From positions 1 to 40,146 of the forward strand of contig CABHOJ010000100.1 of NCBI GenBank assembly GCA_902168195.1: DNA of 40,146 nt. The letters run 5' to 3'. Origin of the DNA: an uncultured Methylotenera sp. (lineage in GTDB: Bacteria; Pseudomonadota; Gammaproteobacteria; Burkholderiales; Methylophilaceae). Under the pieces are notes generated by a model that saw only the letters and a list, made by a program, of their open reading frames with translations, did no database searches and was not told the DNA's origin. Positions within the stretch are counted from its first letter, which is position 1; the number at the start of each line of letters is the position of its first letter. Made by a program: the position numbers and the translations under genes. Below, one piece after another: positions 1-9,084 of this stretch.

Positions 1-1380
1 GCCTCTTCCGGATACCTTGCCGGCATCCTCCGCCGGGGGGATATGAGCGGCAAGCTGGGCAGTACCTTGCTGCTGCACAGCGTGCCGGGCACCATGACAG
101 ATCGCGTACTGCTGGTCGGGCTCGGTAAGGAACGCGAGTTCGGCGAGCGTGAATATCGTCAGGCCGTGCGTGCTTCGTTGAAGGCGCTCAGTCATTCCGG
201 CGCGGCCGATGTGGCCAGCTTCCTCGCTGAACTACCGGTCAAGAAGCATAGCATCGAGTGGCGTGTCGCCCATCTCGCCGAGGTGGCGAGCGATGTCTTC
301 TATCGTTTCGACCGCATGAAGAGCAAACCGGCAGACACGGACAAGGGTGTCCGCCGACTGGTGATCAATGTCCCGCAACGCAACGACCTCAAAGCCGGCG
401 AGTCCGGCCTGAAGCAAGGCCTGGCGATCGGGGCTGGTGTCAGTTTCACCAAGGACCTCGGCAACCTGCCGCCGAACTATTGCACGCCGACTTATCTTGC
501 CGATCAGGCCAAGGAGCTGGGCAAGACTTACGGCATCCAGGTGGAAGTGCTGGAACGCGCCGATATGGAGAAGCTCGGCATGGGCTCTTTCCTCGGTGTC
601 GCGCAGGGCGCGGTGACCCCGCCGAAGTTGATCGTCATGCAGCACAAGAAAGGCAAGAAGAACCAGAAGCCGGTCGCGCTCGTGGGCAAGGGCATCACCT
701 TCGATACCGGTGGCATCTCCCTGAAGCCGGGCGCCGACATGGACGAGATGAAATACGACATGTGTGGTGCGGCGAGCGTGCTCGGGACGTTCAAAGCCAT
801 CGCCGAGATGGATTTGCCGCTCAATGTGGTCGGCATTATCCCGACTTGCGAGAACATGCCCGATGGTAACGCCATCCGTCCGGGCGATGTGCTGACCAGC
901 ATGTCCGGACAAACCATCGAAGTACTCAATACCGATGCCGAGGGCAGACTGATCCTATGTGACGCATTGACTTACGCCGAGCGCTTCGAGCCGGATGCGG
1001 TGGTCGATATCGCCACCCTGACGGGTGCCTGCGTGATCGCACTGGGCCATCACGCCAGCGGGTTGTTCAGCAATAAGGATAGCCTGGCCAAGGAACTGCT
1101 GCAGGCGGGCGAGCATGCCATGGATCGTGCCTGGCACATGCCGATGTGGGACGATTATCAAGGCCAGCTCGACAGTAACTTTGCTGACATGGCCAATATC
1201 GGCGGGCGTGCCGGCGGCAGTATCACAGCTGCCTGTTTTCTCTCCCGTTTCGCCAAGAAGTTCGACTGGGCCCATCTGGATATCGCGGGCACTGCCTGGA
1301 AATCCGGCAAGGAGAAGGGCGCCACCGGTCGTCCGGTGCCCTTGCTGACGGAATTCCTCATGCGTCGCGTCGGTGAATAG
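1..1380 (+). CDS. pepA: Leucyl aminopeptidase (M17 family), 5' truncated by window start
   Basis: The frame is open from base 1 (ASSGYLAGILRRGDMSGKLG...). M17 signature NTDAEGRLILCDAL and GKGITFDTGGISLKPG metal-binding region. Confidence 0.95.
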   Translation, partial: ASSGYLAGILRRGDMSGKLGSTLLLHSVPGTMTDRVLLVGLGKEREFGEREYRQAVRASLKALSHSGAADVASFLAELPVKKHSIEWRVAHLAEVASDVFYRFDRMKSKPADTDKGVRRLVINVPQRNDLKAGESGLKQGLAIGAGVSFTKDLGNLPPNYCTPTYLADQAKELGKTYGIQVEVLERADMEKLGMGSFLGVAQGAVTPPKLIVMQHKKGKKNQKPVALVGKGITFDTGGISLKPGADMDEMKYDMCGAASVLGTFKAIAEMDLPLNVVGIIPTCENMPDGNAIRPGDVLTSMSGQTIEVLNTDAEGRLILCDALTYAERFEPDAVVDIATLTGACVIALGHHASGLFSNKDSLAKELLQAGEHAMDRAWHMPMWDDYQGQLDSNFADMANIGGRAGGSITAACFLSRFAKKFDWAHLDIAGTAWKSGKEKGATGRPVPLLTEFLMRRVGE

Positions 1381-1386
1381 GCATCA

Positions 1387-1815
1387 ATGACACGCGTTGA
1401 GTTCTTCTTCAATGTCGAGGACAAGCTGCAGAAAGTCGCGGAACTGACGGGGCGTGCGGTCGGCAAAGGTCGCCGTCTGCATGTGTTCACGCCCGACGAG
1501 GCGACCGCTGAAACCCTCGGGCGCAAATTATGGACAGACCCTGCCTTGTCTTTCCTCCCGCATTGCGGACCCGACAACGCGCTGGCGGAGATGACACCCG
1601 TCATCATCGACAGCAGGGGGGAGTTGCTGCCGCACGACGATGTCCTCATCAATCTCAGGCCGGCATATCCTCCCTTCTTTAGTCGTTTTCGTCGCCTGAT
1701 CGAGATCGTGGGGCAAGACGAAGCGGATAAGGCGGAAGCGCGTCAACGTTTCCGCTTCTACCGCGATCGCGGTTACGAGATCAAAGCCTTCGATGCCAAC
1801 GGAGCCAGTCTATGA
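1387..1815 (+). CDS. holC: DNA polymerase III chi subunit
   Basis: MTRVEFFFNVEDKLQKVAELTGRAVGKGRRLHVFTPDEATAETLGRKLW matches the HolC N-terminus; immediately downstream of pepA, a common arrangement. Confidence 0.9.
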   Translation: MTRVEFFFNVEDKLQKVAELTGRAVGKGRRLHVFTPDEATAETLGRKLWTDPALSFLPHCGPDNALAEMTPVIIDSRGELLPHDDVLINLRPAYPPFFSRFRRLIEIVGQDEADKAEARQRFRFYRDRGYEIKAFDANGASL

Positions 1816-2240
1816 CCGACAAACCTCAGGAAGGCCACGATCTGGCGCAAGTGCTGAGCCGCATCAATGCCCTGACCAAGAACCAGCCGGCGGACAAAGC
1901 GCTACCGCAGTTCGACGAAGGTATCCCGCTGCTGACGGAGGTCTACGAAGGGACAGCGCCTAGCTTGTCCGCGCGGCCCGATTTCCTGCCGCAAGCCACC
2001 CGCGTCTTCCCCAGCCTGAACCAGATCCGGGTCAGCGAAGCGGAAGCACAGGCACTCTCCCCAGTGTTGATCGAGCGATTGATGACGGAGATGACCCCCT
2101 TGATCGAGGAGGCCGTGAAGAAGGCGGTCAAGGCTGAACTGAAATCAGCACATGACGCCTTGAATACCCGGCTGGAAGCCGAACTGGTGCAGACCCTGCG
2201 ACTGAAGCTGCAAACGGCCTTGAGTGAAACCTCGGAATAG
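1812..2240 (+). CDS. Conserved hypothetical protein, translationally coupled to holC
   Basis: 142-aa ORF overlapping the holC stop by 4 bp (ATGA); helical, charged C-terminal half; no family recognised. Confidence 0.75.
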   Translation: MTDKPQEGHDLAQVLSRINALTKNQPADKALPQFDEGIPLLTEVYEGTAPSLSARPDFLPQATRVFPSLNQIRVSEAEAQALSPVLIERLMTEMTPLIEEAVKKAVKAELKSAHDALNTRLEAELVQTLRLKLQTALSETSE

Positions 2241-2277
2241 ACTGGCGCGCATCGGCCGCAAGAGGGACTCAGCGGCG

Positions 2278-2661
2278 CTATTGCTGGCCCAGTAGGGTTT
2301 CGTAGCCTTTGGCGTCCAGCAGCTTGGCGGCGTCAGCCGCATCGCTGGGGCGATATTTGAAGATCCAGCTGGCGTAAGGTTTGTCGTTGATGTGTTCCGG
2401 ATTGCCTTGTAACACCTCGTTGATCGCCACCACCTCACCATCCATCGGCGCATGCAGATCGGAGCCGGTCTTGACCGATTCCACCAGGCCGCAGGGTTTA
2501 CCCGCTTCAAGCCGACTACCCACAGGCGGCGCTTCGACGAAGACGATGTCCCCGAGCAGGTCCTGGGCGTAATCGGTGATCCCGGCGAGCCAGGTGCCAT
2601 CCTCGGCCGGCTGGGTCCACAAATGTTCATCGGTGTAATGGAGTTCGGTTGGTATACGCAT
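2278..2661 (-). CDS. gcvH: Glycine cleavage system H protein
   Basis: Lipoyl domain with GLVESVKTGSDLHAPMDGEVVAIN (lipoyl-Lys in ESVK) and N-terminal HYTDEHLW. Confidence 0.95.
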   Translation of the reverse strand: MRIPTELHYTDEHLWTQPAEDGTWLAGITDYAQDLLGDIVFVEAPPVGSRLEAGKPCGLVESVKTGSDLHAPMDGEVVAINEVLQGNPEHINDKPYASWIFKYRPSDAADAAKLLDAKGYETLLGQQ

Positions 2662-2738
2662 GTTGGGTAAAGCCTCTGTCAGTTCAGACGATATTCTCGC
2701 ACAAATATGGACTGTGTTCTTTTGGCAACAATCTCAGA

Positions 2739-2752
2739 TACTTTATAAAGTA
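2739..2752. promoter_or_regulatory. 14-bp perfect palindrome TACTTTATAAAGTA in the divergent gcvH / endopeptidase intergenic region
   Basis: Read directly; self-reverse-complementary in an AT-rich intergenic region. Confidence 0.4.
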
Positions 2753-2828
2753 ATGCACGTATGTTGATGACAAATAGAATTAATTTGGCTAGTATTCAAT
2801 CGAATGTTCCTGAAGGGTGGGCCGTGCA

Positions 2829-3827
2829 ATGCTACGAAAATTGATGACAGTGTGTATCGCATTGAGTCTGGTCGTCCCGCCGTTCGTCGCCGAAGCAGGC
2901 CAGAAATCGCACAAGAAGGTCTCGGCATCCAGCAAACATAAAGCCGCCACCAGCCGCAAGATCATTCGCACCATCCGCTCCGACCGCAAGTACCGCGTCC
3001 AGAACGTCAATTACAACCGCAACGCCAGCGTCTTCAATGAAGAGCTGGACAGCACAGGCATCCTGCAACTGGCCTCGTCCAAGGCCTTGATCGTCAACCA
3101 GGAGACCGGCGAGACGGTGTATGCCAAGAGCACCAACATGCCGACCCCGATCGCGTCGGTGACCAAGCTCATGACGGCCATGGTCATGCTGGACGCGCGC
3201 CTGCCCATGGACGAGATGTTGACCATCTCCGAAGGGGATGTCGATATGCTGAAGGGCACCAGTTCGCGCCTCAGGCTGGGCACAGAACTGACACGCGCAG
3301 AATTGTTACAGCTGGCACTGATGGCCTCGGAGAACCGGGCCGCATCGGCGCTGGGCCGAAATTATCCCGGAGGCCTGACCTCCTTTATCGCTGCGATGAA
3401 CATCAAGGCGATCCAGTTGGGCATGACCAATACCCATTTTGTTGATCCGACCGGCCTCAATAGCGAGAACGTCTCGACCGCAGAGGATCTGGTCAAGATG
3501 GTGCGTGCCGCCTACCAGTACCCGGAGATCCGTCAGGTCAGCACCTCCGCTAACATGGAAGTGCCGGTGCGCGGGCTGCGCAACCCAGCCAATTTCGTCA
3601 ATACCAACATCTTGGTGCGCAACAGCGACTGGGTCATCGGCCTTTCCAAGACTGGCTATATCAACGAGGCGGGTCGTTGTTTGGTGATGCAGGCCGAGAT
3701 CGCAGGTCAGCCGATGATCATCGTGCTGCTCGACTCCTGGGGCAAGTATTCCCGTATCGGCGATGCACAGCGTATCCGTAAATGGATCGAGAGCAACAAC
3801 ATCATGACCACAGGCGTCTCAGGCTGA
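2829..3827 (+). CDS. D-alanyl-D-alanine endopeptidase (PBP7/S11 family)
   Basis: Signal peptide; S11 motifs SVTK, SEN (MASENRAASALGRNYPGG) and KTG (LSKTGYINEAGRC). ATG at 2829 preferred over GTG at 2817. Confidence 0.92.
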   Translation: MLRKLMTVCIALSLVVPPFVAEAGQKSHKKVSASSKHKAATSRKIIRTIRSDRKYRVQNVNYNRNASVFNEELDSTGILQLASSKALIVNQETGETVYAKSTNMPTPIASVTKLMTAMVMLDARLPMDEMLTISEGDVDMLKGTSSRLRLGTELTRAELLQLALMASENRAASALGRNYPGGLTSFIAAMNIKAIQLGMTNTHFVDPTGLNSENVSTAEDLVKMVRAAYQYPEIRQVSTSANMEVPVRGLRNPANFVNTNILVRNSDWVIGLSKTGYINEAGRCLVMQAEIAGQPMIIVLLDSWGKYSRIGDAQRIRKWIESNNIMTTGVSG

Positions 3828-3839
3828 TGACTGATACAC

Positions 3840-3878
3840 GACAATAAAAAAGCGGCCATGGGCCGCTTTTTTATTGTC
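3840..3878. terminator. Bidirectional intrinsic terminator between convergent endopeptidase gene and topA
   Basis: 18-bp perfect inverted repeat gacaataaaaaagcggcc-atg-ggccgcttttttattgtc with A- and T-tracts. Confidence 0.92.
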
Positions 3879-3901
3879 TCTATGAATTGAAGTAGCGCCG
3901 A

Positions 3902-6496
3902 TCAGCTGCTTGCCGATTTTTTCACGGCTGGTTTTTTGGCGCTTGCCTTCTTCTTGACGGGTTTTTTGGCTGCTGGTTTTGTTGCCGTGGCTTTTTTCAC
4001 AGCAGGCTTTTTAGCTGCTGCCTTTTTCCTGGCAGGTGCCGCCTGCTTGGCAGGCGCTTCCTTGGCGGCCTTAGCACTCAGTAGCTCCAGCGCTTCGTCC
4101 ATGGTCAGGGTCTCAGGTTCCTGGCTCTTGCCCAGGGTCGCACGCAGTTTGCCATGCTGTACATAAGGACCATAACGGCCGGAATAGACGGCGATGGTGC
4201 CGTCTTCCGTAGGATGCTTGCCGAGATCGCGCAGCGGTGCCGGGCCTGAATTCGCTTGTGCCAGCAATTCGACGGCGCGTTCGAGGCCGATATCGAACAC
4301 GCTGTCGCTACGCGGGATGGACTTGAACTTGCCGTCATGGTTGACGTAAGGGCCGAAGCGGCCAAGATTGGCGACGATCTTCTTGCCGGTCTCGGGATGC
4401 TGGCCGAGGTCGCGTGGCAAGGCGATCAGTTTGAGCGCGACTTCCAGATTGACGTCAGCCAAGGCGATATCCTTAGGGATACTGACGCGTTTCGGTTTCT
4501 TTTTCTCGCCTTCCACCGCCTGGCCCAGTTGTAAGTAAGGACCGTAAGGCCCGTTGAGCAACAGGATGTCCTTCTGCGATTCCGGTTCCACGCCGATCTT
4601 GGTCGGTTCGGCGCGAGCGTCGCCGTTGCTGTTCAGGTTACGGATGTAATCGCATTCCGGATAAGCGGTACAGCCGATGAACATGCCGAACTTGCCGAGG
4701 CGCTTGGAAAGCGGTTTGCCGCATTTCGGACAATCCTCACCCGTGAGTTCGTGCGTCATCTCTGCACGGTCGATATTGGCCTTGGCGTTGATCTGTTGGT
4801 TGAAGCCTTGCCAGAACTCGTCCAGCACCGGCACCCATTCCCGTTCGCCTTCGGCGATATCGTCGAGCTCGTTCTCCAGGTTGGCGGTGAAGTCGTAATC
4901 GACGTAGCGTGTGAAGTGCTCGGTCAGGAACTTGTTCACGACGCGGCCGACATCGGTCGGCGTGAAGCGCTTCTTGTCGAGCACGACATACTCGCGGTCC
5001 TGCAGTGTCGAGATGATGCTGGCGTAGGTCGACGGGCGACCGATACCGTATTCCTCCAATACCTTGACCAGGCTGGCTTCACCGTAGCGTGGAGGCGGCT
5101 CGGTGAAATGCTGTTCGCCGAAGATCTTCTGCACGTCGAGGACTTCGCCCGTCTCCAGTTGCGGTAGCTTGCTCTCGCCTTCTTCTTCGGCGTCGTCCAC
5201 GCCTTCCATGTAGACGGCGATGAAACCGGCGAAGATCATGGTCTGGCCGGTCGCACGGAACAGGTTGGCTTCGGAGCCCACGGCGAGGTCGACACTGACG
5301 GCATCGAACTTGGCCTGGGCCATCTGGCACGCGAGCGAGCGTTTCCAGATCATCTCGTACAGTGAAAATTGTTCGGGCGTGAGGAACGCGCGCACACTGG
5401 CCGGGGTGCGCGTGATGTCGGTCGGGCGGATCGCCTCGTGAGCCTCTTGTGCGTTCTTGGCTTTGGTCTTGTACATGATGGGCGACTTCGGCAGATAGTC
5501 GGCCTCGAAATGCTTCTTGATGTAGTCGCGGATCTGCATCACGGCTTCGGTCGCCAAACTCATGGAGTCGGTACGCATGTAGGTGATGAGACCGACCGTA
5601 CCGGCACCGACGTCGATGCCTTCGTACAGCTGCTGTGCGATACGCATGGCGCGGCTGGTGGTGAAACCCAGCTTGCGCACGGCTTCCTGTTGCAGGGTCG
5701 ATGTCGTGAAAGGCGCAGCGGGGCTGCGGCTCTTTTGCTTCTTCTCGACACGTGAGACGGTCGCCTTGCCGGCACTGGCGAGTAGTAGCTTGCCGACGAT
5801 CTCGCGTTCCTGCTCCTGCGTGGTGATGGTGAACTGCTCCACCTTGTTGCTATCCAGCTGTACCAGGCGGGCATCGAAGGCATGCTGGTGCTTGCGCGAT
5901 TCGAGATGGATGGTCCAGTATTCCTGGCGCTTGAAGGCTTCGATCTCCAGCTCGCGCTCGACGATGAGGCGCAAGGCTGGGCTTTGTACACGCCCGGCGG
6001 ACAAGCCGCGGCGGATCTTCTTCCACAGTAGCGGCGACAGGTTGAAACCGACCAGGTAATCCAGCGCGCGACGCGCCTGCTGCGCGTTGACCAATGGCAT
6101 GGAGATGTCGCGCGGCGAAGCGATGGCCTCGTTGACCGCGCTCTTGGTGATCTCATGGAAAACCACGCGCTTGAGGATCTTGTCCTTGACCAGTTTCTTG
6201 TTCTTGAGGATCTCGGCGATATGCCAGGAGATGGCCTCCCCCTCGCGGTCCGGGTCGGTCGCTAGGTAGATGGCGTCGGCGACTTTCACCGCCTTGGCGA
6301 TGGCATCCACATGTTTCGCGTTGCGGTCGATGATCTCGTATTTCATCGCAAAATCGTTATCCGGATCGACGGCGCCGGTCTTGGGGACAAGGTCGCGTAC
6401 ATGCCCGTACGAAGCCAGCACTTCGAAATCCTTGCCTAGGTATTTCTTCAGTGTCTTGGCTTTGGAAGGGGATTCAACGATCAATAGTTTGGACAT
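3902..6496 (-). CDS. topA: DNA topoisomerase I with Lys/Ala-rich C-terminal tail
   Basis: MSKLLIVESPSKAKTLKKYLG (Toprim), YMRTDS active site, C4 zinc finger CPKCGKPL...CTAYPECDY. Start assigned to cat at 6494-6496. Confidence 0.96.
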   Translation of the reverse strand: MSKLLIVESPSKAKTLKKYLGKDFEVLASYGHVRDLVPKTGAVDPDNDFAMKYEIIDRNAKHVDAIAKAVKVADAIYLATDPDREGEAISWHIAEILKNKKLVKDKILKRVVFHEITKSAVNEAIASPRDISMPLVNAQQARRALDYLVGFNLSPLLWKKIRRGLSAGRVQSPALRLIVERELEIEAFKRQEYWTIHLESRKHQHAFDARLVQLDSNKVEQFTITTQEQEREIVGKLLLASAGKATVSRVEKKQKSRSPAAPFTTSTLQQEAVRKLGFTTSRAMRIAQQLYEGIDVGAGTVGLITYMRTDSMSLATEAVMQIRDYIKKHFEADYLPKSPIMYKTKAKNAQEAHEAIRPTDITRTPASVRAFLTPEQFSLYEMIWKRSLACQMAQAKFDAVSVDLAVGSEANLFRATGQTMIFAGFIAVYMEGVDDAEEEGESKLPQLETGEVLDVQKIFGEQHFTEPPPRYGEASLVKVLEEYGIGRPSTYASIISTLQDREYVVLDKKRFTPTDVGRVVNKFLTEHFTRYVDYDFTANLENELDDIAEGEREWVPVLDEFWQGFNQQINAKANIDRAEMTHELTGEDCPKCGKPLSKRLGKFGMFIGCTAYPECDYIRNLNSNGDARAEPTKIGVEPESQKDILLLNGPYGPYLQLGQAVEGEKKKPKRVSIPKDIALADVNLEVALKLIALPRDLGQHPETGKKIVANLGRFGPYVNHDGKFKSIPRSDSVFDIGLERAVELLAQANSGPAPLRDLGKHPTEDGTIAVYSGRYGPYVQHGKLRATLGKSQEPETLTMDEALELLSAKAAKEAPAKQAAPARKKAAAKKPAVKKATATKPAAKKPVKKKASAKKPAVKKSASS

Positions 6497-6617
6497 GTAC
6501 ACACGATTTGTGGGATGCAGGAGCGGCAGATAATAAGAGTAAATCACTGCCATTAGCAAGAAACCTCTGAAATAAGAGTGGTTTGGCGTCAACTGGTTCG
6601 CCAGTTATGATGCCTGC

Positions 6618-8486
6618 ATGAAATTATCTGGTCTCTCTCGCTATTTCGTCATCGCATGCACGGTCGCGGCCCTGTTGCTGATCGAAACGCAATGGTTGCA
6701 CGGCCTCCAGTCGTTGGAGAACCGCTTGTCCGATGCCATGATTCGGCAATTCGCGCTCAACAGCCGCCCTGACCCCGCCATCGTCATCGTCGATATCGAT
6801 GAGCGCAGCCTGGCACTGATGGCGGAATCGGTCGGCCGCTGGCCCTGGCCGCGCGCCATGCATGCCGAACTGGTTGAGGGGATATCCCGTCAGCAGCCCA
6901 AGGCCATCGTCTTCGATATCCTGTTCAGCGACCCTGACCTGACGCGTCCGCAGGATGACCAGTACTTCGCGGAGGTCATCGGGCGACTCGACCACCTCTA
7001 CTTCCCGATGCTGTTGCTCGATAACGAGGACGCGGGGAAAGGCATCCCCCTGAGCGAATACGCCGGACGACTCGGCATCAGCCCCGGCCCGGCCGCCAAC
7101 CAAGAGGCGACGGTGAGCCTGGTGTTGCCATTAGCGGCGATGCTGGAGACCGGGCGCATCGGTACGCATAACGCGATCGCCGATAAGGACGGCGTGGTAC
7201 GCAGCTATCCTATATATATGAATAGCAGCGGCTGGCAGGTGCCGTCTCTGCCCGCGCGCCTGGCGGTAGACCTTGGCTACCCGGTGCCGCAAAGCCAGAA
7301 CCTGCTACTCAACTGGCACGGCGGTGCCCTGGCGTATCAGCGGGTCAGCTATGCCGATGTTTACGCGGATCTTCAGCGTAGCCAGCCGCAGCGACCGACC
7401 GATGAGTTCAAGGATAAGCTCGTCATCGTTGGCGCGACCGCCACCGGCTTGCATGACGTGCGCGCGACGCCGGTGGATGGGTTCTATCCGGGTGTAGAGA
7501 TCCTCGCGACCGCGATGGACAACCTGAAGAACGGCGACAGCCTGCACAGGCTGCCTCATCTGTGGTCGGCGATCAGTGGCATCCTGCTCATCGGCCTGCT
7601 GGCATGGGGATTTGTCGCACGCCGGCAAGTACTGAGCTTGGGCATCGCACTCGGGGCGGTCTCGGCGGTCACCCTACTGGGGGCTTACCAGGCCCTGCAT
7701 GCCAGTTTGGTGCTGTGGGTACTGTCGCCGCTCGTTTTCGCATGGCTATATTTCCTGGTAGCCGCCTTCATGGAATACCTGGAAGAGCGCAAGGCGCGTG
7801 AACGTGCCGTCGCCACGTTCAGTCGCTTTCTTGATCCGCGCGTGGTACAGGCGCTGGTCGCCAAGGGTGTGACCCTGGCATCGCTAAGCGGCAAAAGCCG
7901 CCAGATCAGCGTACTGTTCTCCGATATTCGCGGCTTCACCACACTGTCCGAAGGCAGTACGCCGGAAGAGGTGGTTGAGTTGCTGAATGCGTATTTCACG
8001 CTGCAGGCGGAAGCGGTGTTCCAGCAGCAAGGTACGCTGGACAAATATATCGGCGATGCCATCATGGCTTTCTGGGGTGCGCCGACCGAACAGCCGGACC
8101 ATGCCTTGCGGGCGGTGGCCGCCGCTATGGACATGAGTGACAAGCTGGAACAGTTCCGCGAACAACTGGTGCAACAGGGCAAACCGGTGGGACAAAGCCT
8201 GGAGATCGGAATCGGCGTGCACAGCGGTCCGGCCGTGGTCGGTTTCATCGGCTCGCCCAATAAACAGGAGTACACGGCCATTGGCGATACGGTCAACCTG
8301 ACCAGCCGTATCGAGGGCCAGACCAAGGGGATCAGTCGTGTGCTGGTCTCGGAAGATACGCGCCAGCTATGCGAGTTGCAGGCCAACGGACATTGCCCGT
8401 ATGATTTTATCGATCACGGCAGTTATGAAGTCAAAGGGCGAAGCCGGGCAGTACGCCTGTACGAGCCCAAAAGAAGAGTCGCCTGA
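6618..8486 (+). CDS. CHASE2-domain class III adenylate/guanylate cyclase
   Basis: N-terminal CHASE2-like region (DPAIVIVDIDERSL...GRWPWPR), transmembrane segments, catalytic FSDIRGFTTLSE...DKYIGDAIMAFWGAP...GIGVHSGPAVVGFIGS. Confidence 0.93.
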   Translation: MKLSGLSRYFVIACTVAALLLIETQWLHGLQSLENRLSDAMIRQFALNSRPDPAIVIVDIDERSLALMAESVGRWPWPRAMHAELVEGISRQQPKAIVFDILFSDPDLTRPQDDQYFAEVIGRLDHLYFPMLLLDNEDAGKGIPLSEYAGRLGISPGPAANQEATVSLVLPLAAMLETGRIGTHNAIADKDGVVRSYPIYMNSSGWQVPSLPARLAVDLGYPVPQSQNLLLNWHGGALAYQRVSYADVYADLQRSQPQRPTDEFKDKLVIVGATATGLHDVRATPVDGFYPGVEILATAMDNLKNGDSLHRLPHLWSAISGILLIGLLAWGFVARRQVLSLGIALGAVSAVTLLGAYQALHASLVLWVLSPLVFAWLYFLVAAFMEYLEERKARERAVATFSRFLDPRVVQALVAKGVTLASLSGKSRQISVLFSDIRGFTTLSEGSTPEEVVELLNAYFTLQAEAVFQQQGTLDKYIGDAIMAFWGAPTEQPDHALRAVAAAMDMSDKLEQFREQLVQQGKPVGQSLEIGIGVHSGPAVVGFIGSPNKQEYTAIGDTVNLTSRIEGQTKGISRVLVSEDTRQLCELQANGHCPYDFIDHGSYEVKGRSRAVRLYEPKRRVA

Positions 8487-8539
8487 TACCGCCACGCAAA
8501 AGTATGACGACGGAAGTCTTGATTAAGGGGAATCATCAC

Positions 8540-9082
8540 ATGAAACATCACCTACTCCTGCTCGGGCTGCTCTTGCTCCCCATGAGTGTGCTGGCTGGCG
8601 ACCCCGGCCAAACCCTGATCGCGGCCGATCTAAAGCAGGAGCCGTTCGCGGATGCCAAGACCGTGAGTAGTTTGCCTGCGGGTAGCGTGCTCGATGTCGT
8701 CAAACGCCAAGGCGGCTGGATGCAGGTGAAAGCGGCGGATGGCAGCGAGGGCTGGCTCAAGATGACCAGCATCAAGCTCGGTACGGGGACCGCAGCCAAG
8801 GGCGAGAGCGGGCTTGGCTCATTGCTCAATGTGGCGCGTAGCGGACGTTCCGGCAATACCGGGGTCACCGTCGCCACCGGTGTGCGCGGCCTCAGCGCCG
8901 AAGAGCTGAAGAACGCAAAACCGGCCCCCGACGCCGTGAAAAAACTCGATGGCTTCCCCAGCGGCAAACGCGAAGCGGAAAGCTTTGCCAGCGGTGCAAA
9001 GCTACAAAGCCAGAAGGTCGAATATCTGGGTATGTCGCAGGCGGCGACCAATAACAGCAGCACGTTCGGCGGAGGGCGTTGA
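8540..9082 (+). CDS. Exported SH3-domain (SH3b) protein
   Basis: Signal peptide MKHHLLLLGLLLLPMSVLAGD; SH3b-like LPAGSVLDVVKRQGGWMQVKAADGSEGWLKMTSI; AGGGG-like RBS upstream. Confidence 0.8.
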   Translation: MKHHLLLLGLLLLPMSVLAGDPGQTLIAADLKQEPFADAKTVSSLPAGSVLDVVKRQGGWMQVKAADGSEGWLKMTSIKLGTGTAAKGESGLGSLLNVARSGRSGNTGVTVATGVRGLSAEELKNAKPAPDAVKKLDGFPSGKREAESFASGAKLQSQKVEYLGMSQAATNNSSTFGGGR

Positions 9083-9084
9083 TC

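Noticed and set aside
6497-6592. N-terminal extension of TopA (MTPNHSYFRGFLLMAVIYSYYLPLLHPTNRVY)
   Set aside because: The conserved TopA N-terminus begins MSKLLIVESPSKAKT at 6496; the extension is upstream AT-rich sequence read in frame.
7685-8386. 233-aa antisense ORF inside the cyclase gene
   Set aside because: Shadow of the catalytic cyclase domain; Ser/Arg-rich translation.
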